Source: Allomyces macrogynus ATCC 38327 (taxonomy: Eukaryota; Blastocladiomycota; Blastocladiomycetes; Blastocladiales; Blastocladiaceae). From it: DNA of 64,000 nucleotides. Below, one piece after another: positions 11,161 through 22,475 of the stretch. Location of the stretch: assembly GCA_000151295.1 (NCBI GenBank), contig GG745329.1:1907537-1971536 (forward strand). Reading direction: 5' to 3'. The position numbers and the translations under genes are program-made. The stretch's first letter is position 1. The number at the start of each line of letters is the position of its first letter. The notes beneath the pieces are model-generated. The model ran no database searches and was not told where the DNA came from. It was given only the letters and a program-made list of their open reading frames with translations.

Positions 11161-12445
11161 ATGGACCCGCACGCCGGCACTGACGCCGACGCTCCCGCGG
11201 GCAACGCCGCTCCCGAAACGACGATGGCCGACGAGAGCAGTAAGTCCAAGCACCCGTCGGGCCGCAAGGTATTCGTCTCGGCCGGCGACTCGTGGTGGGG
11301 CATGCACGCCGCGCGCGAGTTTCTGCGCCGTCCGAACAAGGAATACAATGTGACGGCGGGCGTCGCCGACCCCAACTCGCCGCTCGCAAAGACGCTCAAG
11401 GACGAGGGTACCTACGCTTTTTTTTTCCACCTCGGAGAGACGTCGCGCCGCTGCCAACTTCGGCTCACGGCTCCACGGACCCATGCAACTAGGTGCGACG
11501 ATCGTGCAGGTCAACACGCTCGACGGCGACAACATTCGGCAGGCGCTCTCGTCGTCGGGCGCGCCGACGCTGATTCTCGTTCCCGAGTTTGTGCCCGACA
11601 TGGTGATTCGCTGCAACAACATTCTCGCGCAGTCGATTTACTCAATCAAGTCGATTGTGCTGTGGTCGTCGATTGGCGTCGACGACTCCGCGTCGATACC
11701 GGACGAGGACTTTGTGCCGAGCGCGGGCGCTGACGGCGATGACGCGGCTGTCGACGCCGACGCCGACGCCGACGACAAGGTCGCGAACCCGACCGCCGCT
11801 GCGGGCGACAAACCAAAGTACCACCCTCTGAGCCTGCTCAAGGAAGTCGAGGAGCTCGCCGTGCACGCGGTGCCCGACACGCTGCGCGTCGCGATCCTGC
11901 GCGTCGGGTTCCCCGTGCAGCACTTCTTCCTGCTGCAAAACGTGATTCAGAACCGCGGCATTGTGCCGTTCGTGTCCGAGGACGACCATTTCGCGCCGCT
12001 CGACCTGATCGACGCCGGCCGCGCGACCATCGGTCTTTTGCGGCTCGACGCGTCGGGTGGCGACGTCGACTCGATCCCGGACGCGTACCTCGGCCATCCG
12101 ACGCTGCTCACGGGCACGGAGCGCATGTCCGGTCCGATGCTCGTGACCGCAGCCAATGTCGGGCTCGGCGCGCGGCTGCAGTTTGCCAACGTGTCCATGT
12201 CCGACATGAAGGCGTTCCTGCAGCAGACGCGGCTCGATGCGTTCCAGCTCGCGATGGTGATTGGCCTCTGGCGGCTGTTTGATATGTCGAAGTTGGACGT
12301 CGAGTCGGGCGAGCTGCCCAAGCTGCTGGACACGATTGGCGATACGCCGTCGACGATCACCGAGTTTTTCCGCCGGCATCACGACCAGTTTGCACCGCCG
12401 CACCCGGCCAAGGCGAAGTGGGGGTCGCGATGCGTCGTGCTGTGA
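11161..12445 (+). CDS. NmrA-like NAD(P)-binding protein with C-terminal CaaX box
   Basis: Predicted Rossmann-fold protein of the NmrA-like/atypical SDR type. Start ATG 11161; a GT-AG intron at 11408-11492 is in phase (DEG joins ATIVQVN). An N-terminal low-complexity tail precedes KVFVSAGDSWWGMHAAREFL, a variant of the glycine-rich nucleotide-binding turn; NTLDGDNIRQALS and the IKSIVLWSSIGVDD strand are typical NmrA positions. An acidic Asp/Ala insert follows. About 400 residues. The chain ends CVVL, a CaaX motif whose last Leu predicts geranylgeranylation, so membrane attachment is likely (inference). NmrA-like proteins often sense redox state rather than catalyse; no active-site Tyr-Lys pair is obvious. 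Substrate or partner unknown. Confidence 0.75.
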
Positions 12446-13799
12446 GTCTCGTGGTTCTTTTGTCGTGGTGATGTTGATGGTGGCTGGCGTTTGTTGGATG
12501 GGAGTCAAGAGGGCCTGCCGTCATGTCCTCGCATTCTTGTGTAAACATGCCGAAGGAGGTTGAAGTCGTTATTTGTTCCACTGCGCTGTATTTGCTGCAC
12601 CCGTTCCAGGTCGAGGTCAAGGTCTGAAGCTGCAATCAAGAACGTGCAACTCCTTAGTCGTCGAGCATGATGGTCCGAAACAACATGCTGCCAAGCGCCG
12701 ACAAATTTGTACAGCGAGTGAAACGAGCGCAAAGAAACGCTCTCCACCACCTCGTGTCGCCTCGAATTCACCAGCGCGTGCGTGAGCATGGATGGTACTA
12801 CGGCCTTGAGGGCTGTTTGCGCACTCCTCACACTTGTGTAACCCAAGCTTACAGACGCCGAGCACACTTTACTGACCCCGGCCATGCTTCGCGGATGAAC
12901 GAGATGGCGGTCATACTTTTACAGCCGAATTACAACTTTGCGCACGAATTTGGCTCCATTTTCAAAGGGAATAAAAGGTGCGCTCAATAAATCTAGCAAC
13001 GAATCACAATCCCAACAAGGTGGATGTGGCCCATAAAGCAGGCGGTCCTGCCTACCTCTTCCTCTCATTCATTCCATCGCCACTCAATTTCATATTTTCT
13101 TTTTCAAAGGGGGAGAGTATGCAAGTAATTCACGCCCTTGACCGCTTTCCGATCATGCCGGGACCCTCTTGCAGCCATGAGTTCTGATTCGTTGCTTCCA
13201 TTATTATTGTCGTTCAAGGGTGCTATCTGTCAGCTTGGGTTCTGCAAGTGTGAGGAGCGGTGTGTAAGAACAGAAGTCTTAGGAAATCGACTCGCCTGCT
13301 CACTGAGAAATCAAATTCGCGGTCGATCTGGAAATCAATGCCAAAGCTGATCCGCAGATCGATTTGACAATAAATTGAGAATCGAATTAGCGTCTATGAT
13401 TTTTTAAATCACTTTCCAGATCAATTTTGATGAGCTGCAGTGCAGAGCACCGATACGATGTGCGGTTCCACATCATCTTTCCCCAGAATCAATTTTCAAT
13501 CGATTTCTTGGTTCTAAAATCGATTTTGGGCTTCGGTGGTGTACGTACCACGACCAGCCGACGATGAATGTGGCCACGCCTGCCATGCTCTCATGTATCA
13601 CCGACGTCGTGGGCAGCAAGTTCCTCACGCGGAACCGTTCATGTCACGAGAAGCAGTGATGCCCACCGTGTTGGGCAATTCCACGCCAGATAAAATCGCG
13701 TGCAAAACCACAACAAACCTGCCACAATGCAATGGCTGCCAACAAATATGGTACACGGGAGCACTCTCCACCTCTCCCCACCCCTCCCCACGAAGACGC
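12446..13799. other. AT-richer convergent spacer, no gene
   Basis: 1.35 kb between the 3' ends of two convergent genes. Its base composition is visibly less GC-rich than its surroundings. Possible polyadenylation signals AATAAA are seen at about 12969 and 12986. The stretch 13300-13540 carries many ATCGATTT-like words (listed separately). Open frames here are short and without resemblance to known families. Confidence 0.5.
13300..13540. repeat. Cluster of ATCGATTT-like palindromic words
   Basis: Within about 240 nt the words CAGATCGATTTG, AATCGAATT, CAATCGATTTC and the perfect 12-nt palindrome AAAATCGATTTT occur together with near copies such as AGATCAATTTT. No target-site duplication, terminal repeat or open frame accompanies them. 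It could be a decayed mobile element, a replication- or matrix-associated AT island, or chance in an AT-rich spacer. Confidence 0.35.
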
Positions 13800-15287
13800 T
13801 CATGGTGCCGCGGGAGTCTCGGCCTCCCCGGCCTCGCCACAAGGCTTCGTCCACTCGTTCACGACCGCGTTGTAATCCCTTTCGCGGCCTGGCCACCGCT
13901 TGGGCCCAATATACCGCACGTTCCCGCGTGGCCCGGACCGCGGATCACCCTCGAAAAACGCCGGCACGTACGGCGGCGCATTGCCGTCGGCACGTTTCTT
14001 GGCGAGCGCGCGCTGCGCGTTCTCGACGGCGGCTTTCGCAGCGGCAGCGGCACTGGCTTTCCCCGCGCGCATGGCCGCCATGGTCGTGCTCCACACGTTG
14101 CGCGACGCGTGCGGCGGGCACTGCGTCTCCGGAATTACGTGCGTTGCGTACTCGGACTCGGTGTGAACGGCGAGAATCGGGACCACGAGCTCCGTGTCAG
14201 ACTCGACGGTCAGGTCGGACGACTTGGACTTGGACTTCTTGTCCTTGGTCTTGCTCCTGTCCTTTTTCGACGGCTTCGCCGCCGGTGCGTCGCTGCTCTC
14301 GGGCGCTGCTGGGTGGAACGTGATCACGTCGTTCCACGCGCCGGCAAACGACCCGAGCACGGACTTGTGGTCGTCGATCTTGTGCACGGTGCCGTGCACG
14401 GCATGCGACGTGCGCCCAAACCACTTCTGTTCCTTGAAGTGCAGCGTCGCCTGCAAGTTGGTCTGCGGGCACTCGACCGTGCACGACCCGTGCCAGAGCA
14501 GCGTGAAATTCATCGTTAAGACACCGGCGAGCGTTGCGTGCGGGTAGGTCAGGTAGTAGTCTTCGTTGTGCGTCGCGAGGTGCACGCGCGCCCACGAATC
14601 GTTATGCAACCCGAAAGAAAGACCGTTGTACTTGGCCTTGAGGTCAAAGACGAGTGTCACGTCGGCGCCGCGGTCCGGGCACGATGCGTGGAAGGCCGAG
14701 ATTGGTGGGTGGTGCGAGACCTGCTCGCCGACGAGTTGCACGACGGGCGCATTCGCATCGGCCTTGGACGCAAACTCGGAGAAGAAGACCTCGCCGAGCA
14801 CCGGGTTGAGCGGCTTCTTGGCCTTTTTCAAGCCCTTTTTCAAACCCGTCGCGAGAACTCGGACGACAGCGAGCAAGCGCGCGAGCGGGGTCGGTTCGTC
14901 GGCAGCGGCAACGAAATTCTCAACATGTTCGAGGTCGGCGAGGTACTCGAGGTTCGAGACGGGCTCGAGCAGGAAGAGCGGCACGGGAATGCGCAGCGAG
15001 TCGACGTCCTGGCCCATAATCTTGCGCAAGAATGTGAAAAACGAGTCCTTGTGCTCGGCGCCCACAACGGGCGGCTCATGGTCAATGGACGAGGTGGATT
15101 CGCGCGCCGACTCAAAGGCAGCGTCATCGTCGGACGTGCAAGTCGCAGTCGTCGTGTCCTCATCGATAATGTTGAGCGATGCTCGCGTCGTGTCCGCGGC
15201 ATCGCTGGCAGCGGCAGTTGGCTTGGCGGGCACCGATGGCGTGGAACCGGCGCTCGTTGCGTCGGGGCCGACGGCAGTCGTGGTCAT
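13800..15287 (-). CDS. Oxysterol-binding protein (ORD-only, OSH type)
   Basis: Lipid-transfer protein of the OSBP/ORP family that moves sterol or phosphoinositide between membranes. A single exon of 495 codons from ATG 15287; the open frame extends upstream but without a better start. After a Ser/Thr/Ala-rich N-terminus of about 85 residues, the ORD shows the entry segment (FLRKIMGQDVDSLRIPVPLF), KKPLNPVLGEVF and the family fingerprint EQVSHHPPISAFHA, then SWARVHLATHNEDYYLTYPH. A lysine-rich insert (PSKKDRSKTKDKKSKSKSSD) interrupts the C-terminal half, and the end (FFEGDPRSGPRGNVRYIGPK) is the usual ORD tail. No PH domain, ankyrin repeats or FFAT motif seen, so it resembles the short yeast Osh proteins. 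It is head-to-head with CDC6. Confidence 0.93.
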   Translation of the reverse strand: MTTTAVGPDATSAGSTPSVPAKPTAAASDAADTTRASLNIIDEDTTTATCTSDDDAAFESARESTSSIDHEPPVVGAEHKDSFFTFLRKIMGQDVDSLRIPVPLFLLEPVSNLEYLADLEHVENFVAAADEPTPLARLLAVVRVLATGLKKGLKKAKKPLNPVLGEVFFSEFASKADANAPVVQLVGEQVSHHPPISAFHASCPDRGADVTLVFDLKAKYNGLSFGLHNDSWARVHLATHNEDYYLTYPHATLAGVLTMNFTLLWHGSCTVECPQTNLQATLHFKEQKWFGRTSHAVHGTVHKIDDHKSVLGSFAGAWNDVITFHPAAPESSDAPAAKPSKKDRSKTKDKKSKSKSSDLTVESDTELVVPILAVHTESEYATHVIPETQCPPHASRNVWSTTMAAMRAGKASAAAAAKAAVENAQRALAKKRADGNAPPYVPAFFEGDPRSGPRGNVRYIGPKRWPGRERDYNAVVNEWTKPCGEAGEAETPAAP

Positions 15288-15779
15288 GGCTGCGGGAAGC
15301 GGGCGGAGAGGCTGCTGCGGGTGCGTGTAGAGAGAGAGAGCGTTCGATCGGCGCCGAGGGGCGGGTCGACGAGGACGCCGAAGAGCGACCGACACGACCG
15401 ACACGCGGAGGCGGACCGCGCCGGCGCGACAGATCGGGCCGCGGGACACCGCGGGACATGATTTCATTTCCGGCGCTGACCAACTCACTCGGCCTCGAAT
15501 CGCCTAGCCCTAACCCTGGCCTCACCGCACCGCGTGACGCTGTGTGGCGGCGGCCCACCGCACCTCCACCGCACCTCCACCGCTCTTTCTTTTGATCGCG
15601 CCAACCAACCGTTCGCGGCACATCGTTGACGACGACGACGATTGCTCCGCGACGACAAGCATCTTGCACACGACACTTTGCGCACTGCACTTGCACCAAC
15701 AGCTCCAAGGACTGACAGCTGCGACGGCGGACCGAGCTCACGGAATCGCTGGCGGCCTGAAGGAAACCGGCAACCGACC
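15288..15779. promoter_or_regulatory. Divergent spacer OSH / CDC6
   Basis: 492 nt separating two divergent starts. It contains a CT/GA-rich stretch (AGAGAGAGAG near 15330) on the OSH side and no recognisable gene. Presumed bidirectional promoter. Confidence 0.45.
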
Positions 15780-18050
15780 ATGAACCCGCGCTCCAAAAAG
15801 CGCACGCGCTCCTTCAGCAATAATGACGACGACCAGCCCGCTGCGGCCCCACCGGTGCGCCGTCGCAAACGTACTTCGGTCTTTTTCCAAGTTCCATCAG
15901 ACCGTGCATCGAGTCATTACTTCCCAGTCCTGACCCGTCGCGGTGTGCCTCGCCAGTAATGCCGGTCGTCGAAATTCCCGTGAAGCCACCATCATCCCGT
16001 GCAGCCCGCGCAGCAGCTCGTGAGGCACTCCGCGCTGCGGCCGACAAGGACGCTGGGCCTGCACCAACCTCGGCAGCAAACGAGGAAACGGCGCCAACTC
16101 GTCCTGCTCGGGCTCCACGCGGTCAACCAACACCGCCAGCGTCACCGCCAACAAACGGTGATGTGCCCAAGGAGGACAAGATTGATGGTGCGTTCTGTCC
16201 CCGCGAGTGGCCCGGGCAAGAGTGCTGCGATCGGCAACGCGCGAAATGGTGATTGACCATACTCGTCTGCATCATTTCGCAGAACCGTCATCCTTCGCAG
16301 AACCGTCATCCGAGATTGTGCGCGAGAACCCGTCAACGGCGAACACGGCTCCATCTTCTCCACCCGATTCGGCCGTCCCATCGGCCCCCTCCTCGGCTCT
16401 TGCGAGTCCATCGAAACCCGTCTCGCCAGCAACGACCGCACCCGCACCAGCACTCACCTCGGCACCACCATCGCGCCCAGCCTCAACCACGCCCGACGTG
16501 GCCCTGATCGTCGGCCGCGACGCACAGCGCGACCAGATCACGGCTTTCCTGAGGCGGCGATGCACCGACCCGACCGCATCCGACGGCGCCACGGCGCTCT
16601 ACATTGCGGGCAGTCCCGGCACGGGCAAGACGGCGCTGACCTCGGAAATCCTGGCCTCGTCCACATTTCGCGACCGCTGGCAGATCAATGTCAACTGCAT
16701 GGCGCTCCCGACCCCTGCCAACATTTACGTGACCATTGCTGCGGCGCTCGCGGAACGGCTCGCGACGCGCAAGGAGAGCAAGCGCGCGCCGCCCCGTGGG
16801 TAAAGGCCCTCGATCGCGTGCGCGAGCTTGTGGACCGGTTACAGGAGCCCTTGGTACGACTGTTTTTCGCAGTGGACAGATGGATGCCTGAGGAGCTGCG
16901 TCCCTAACTCGCACTATTCGATGCTAGCATCCTCCTCCTCGACGAACTCGACGGTCTCATCACAGGCCAAGCGCACACGCACCAGACGGTCCTCTACACG
17001 CTCTTCGAACTCACGCACAAGTGCTCGCACCTGATCCTTGTCGGGATCGCCAACTCGATCGACTTGACCGACCGGCTCCTCCCGTTGCTCGCAACCCATA
17101 CCGGCGGTCAGTCCGCCGCCCGGTCGCTCATGCCCGAAATTGTGACTTTCCCGGCCTCCTCGGTCACGGACCTCGTGGCCATCGTCCGCGCCCGGTTCGC
17201 CGGCCAGATGCAGGAACCAGCCATGGCGTTTCTCGCTCGCAAGATCGCCGCGGCGTCGTCGGACGTGCGCAAGGCGATTACGATTGCGCGCACCGCTGTG
17301 CGGCTCGCGGTCGCCGATGCAAAGGGGGGCACCGAGACGGCGGTCGTCGCGAAAGTCCCGCACGTCGTGCGCGCGTTCCAGGTGGCGTCGTCGGCCGGTC
17401 GAGGCGCGGGTGCGGGCGGCGGTAGTGCCGCGGTCGTGAAAGTGCGCGGGCTCAACTTCACCGCCAAGCTCGCGCTCGTCGCGGCGATCGTTGCGCTCCC
17501 CGGGAAGACGGCGAAGCGTACGGCGCTGGCCGAGACGCCCGCGGTCAATGCGCGCCCGTTTGCCGAGACGTCACTCGTTGACGGCGAACCGCTGCCGCCC
17601 GCGACGGCCTTGACGCCGGTGTCGTCGCGGCCAACGACTCCGGGTCCCACGACAGCCGGGCTGACCGGCGCGCGACTGTTCGAGACGTACCGCGCGCTCG
17701 GCCGGCCGGACCCGGAGCAGAAGGACAAGAAGAAGAAACACGTGCCGCCCGCCGTCCCGCTGCCGAACATTTCCGAGGCCGAGTTCTGGGACGTGGTCAC
17801 GCGGCTCGAGTCGGCAGGGTTGCTGACCCTCTCGGCCGCATCTGGCGCGGGGAAGCGCAAGGCGGCGGGCGCTGGGATGCGTGGGACGCTAGTCGGGCTC
17901 GCGGTGACCGCCGAGGAGCTCGTGCGTGGGCTGACGACGGCGGCACCAGGTGCCGGGGTGGCGGCGGCGTCGCACGTCGAGGTGATTCGGCAGTTCTTGG
18001 AGGTGCATGAGGTGGTGACGGAGGAGGGCGCCGAGGGGAAGGCGGGGTAA
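15780..18050 (+). CDS. CDC6: CDC6 replication-licensing ATPase
   Basis: AAA+ loader that, with ORC and Cdt1, deposits MCM helicase at origins. Four exons give an unbroken frame of 653 residues: 15780-15870, 15957-16187, 16283-16799, 16928-18050. The N-terminus is basic and low complexity. Walker A is AGSPGTGKTAL; Walker B is ILLLDELDGL, followed by HQTVLYTLFEL and the CDC6-typical VGIANSIDLTDRLLP. Sensor 2 lies around SSDVRKAITIARTAVRLA. The C-terminal winged-helix region (about 17700-18050) includes FWDVVTRLESAGLLTLS. Intron 3 (16800-16927) is the longest; its inside contains an open stretch (KALDRVRELVDRLQEP) that may be coding in another splice form. Intron 2 has two equivalent acceptors 18 nt apart. 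CDC6 is preferred to ORC1 because no BAH domain is present. Confidence 0.9.
16276..16311 (+). repeat. 18-nt tandem duplication making twin 3' splice sites in CDC6
   Basis: TTCGCAGAACCGTCATCC occurs twice in direct succession (16276-16293 and 16294-16311). Each copy contains a CAG that can end CDC6 intron 2, at 16282 or 16300. Both preserve phase, and the choice adds or removes six residues (PSSFAE). Confidence 0.8.
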
Positions 18051-18168
18051 CTGGAATGAGATATTGCGCACCTTGCTTGCGGCTCTTTGCGAAACCGGCG
18101 ACAGGGATACAACAGGATCGGATCGGATCAGATGGCCCAACATGGATACTCTACAAGCAACATTCCAT

Positions 18169-19663
18169 TCATTCGTGCCCGTCCACATCCTCACCCACTC
18201 GGCCGACCAGCCCCTCCCTCGTGATGTGGAACAGGCATGCGCGGCCCCTGTCGGCCATATTCCTGTGCCCCGCCGAGAACCAAACAGCCAACCGGCGCGG
18301 TACTAACCGCCCCGCCCCGCCCTCTGCGACCGGCGCAATCGCCGAGTCGCGCGATAGCACAATCCGCGTTGTCACCGCCGCCGTCCACTCCATCGGCAGC
18401 GCCGGAACATCGCGTGCCGGCGGTGCCGCAGCCGACTGCACCGCGCGTGTCGTGACGCGGCGCGTGCCCTGGTCGTACAAGTGCGACAATACCAAAATCG
18501 CCGGCGGAAGAGTCGCGCCGGGCGCGAGCAACAGATGCGGCCCCTGCAGGGCCACGGGCAAGTCGGCCAGACTCGATTTGGTGGCGAGGTCGGTAGCGGC
18601 CGAGACTTGGTTCACGACAACCACAGCCAGCTGGTACGTGGTCGCGAGCTTGTGCAGCGTGCGCGCGATCGCGTGCAGTGATTGCAGTTTCGCGTCGTAG
18701 CTGTCGGACGAGCCGCGGAAGAGCGCCGTCAGCGAGTCGACGACCAACAGGCGGATGTGGTGCGTGGCGATGAGTGGCGGGATTTGGAAGGAGAGCAGGT
18801 GTTGCAGGAGTTCGAGCTCGAGAACGGATTCGATCAGGACGGCGTCGGTTGAAAAGTGATGGGTGCGGGTTCGCGCGAGTTCGGTGAGTCGCTCGACGGG
18901 GAACCGCGATTCAGTGGAGATGTACATGGTGCCTGCAGAGAAACGTAAATTTCGGTCCGCATCACAGCGCACGCAGCAGAATCATGGAGAAAGCAGAGCA
19001 CACCTCCATTAAGTCCCCCTTCGCTCGCATCGCGCTGCGCTTGGCATACGAGCTGCAGGCACAGCTGCGTCTTGCCCGCACCGCTTGCGCCCGCGATTTC
19101 CGTGACGCCCGGGCATAGTAGTCCACCGTCGAGAAACGCGTCGAGGGTCGCGTCGCCCGTGGCCAATCGCGTCTGCCGCTGCGCAAGTTCCGAGACGGGG
19201 ATTGCCGAGACACCGACAAACGCGTCGGTAAACGTTTCTGCGCCGCGATTGGCGGATATTGCGGAATCGGGCGCATCGGCAGCGGGCTTTACTGGCCGGG
19301 ACTTGGCGGAGATCAAGAACCGCGAGAGGTCGCGGAGAAAATGGGCGAGGTCGTGGTGCGACAGCGAGAGCGACGTGCCGAGCTCGGAGCTCGGGGACAT
19401 GAGCACGTCCTCTACCGTGTCAAGATTGGCTACACGAAGTAGGGGCGTTGAAATGGGTGGATGATGGTCAGTATCCATTATTGTGTGACCCGAATGCCAC
19501 ATCCACTTCGCCTTCGACAATAAATAAGTAGAAAGGCTTCAAGAGGCGGAATGTGACCCCGCAAACAGGTCGAACAAGAATACGAGCGTCATGAGAGTAC
19601 ATACTGACCTCGGGCCAGCGCGGCGGCGAGTCGCGCCGGAACGTTGGCGGGTAAAGCGGTCAT
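18169..19663 (-). CDS. RAD51 paralogue, XRCC3/RAD57-like
   Basis: RecA-fold mediator of homologous recombination that stabilises RAD51 filaments and acts at Holliday junctions. Three exons (19663-19609, 19429-19004, 18932-18169) join in phase to 414 residues. The first exon gives MTALPANVPARLAAALAR. Walker A is GASGAGKTQL, preceded by the RecA-like ATGDATLDAFLDGGLLCPGV. Exon 3 opens TMYISTESRFPVERL and holds the Walker B strand LLVVDSLTALFRGS, then LAVVVVNQVSA. This block is closest in memory to XRCC3; RAD51B or RAD57 are less likely. The C-terminal extension has a Gly/Arg/Pro-rich stretch. It is head-to-head with TAH18 and only 119 nt from the CDC6 stop, tail to tail. Confidence 0.85.
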
Positions 19664-22258
<2,595 letters not shown>

Positions 22259-22475
22259 GTCGATTTAGAAACCAAAATATGATCCATTGCCGACTGATTG
22301 ACGTTTGCATTGGACGAGGGCGACAGAAATTGCAGTCAAGGTACGGCTCGTTTTTATGGATGGTCAAAAGCGGCAGCGCTACGCATCGACCCCGCCAGGG
22401 CCGGGGGACAAAAACTCGAATCCAAGCAACGCCAACAGCGAACAAAACCCAAATCTACAGAAATGGCGGCAACAC

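Noticed and set aside
12446..13799. Mobile element in the AT-rich spacer
   Set aside because: No transposase fragment, terminal repeats or target-site duplication could be seen; only the palindromic words are reported.
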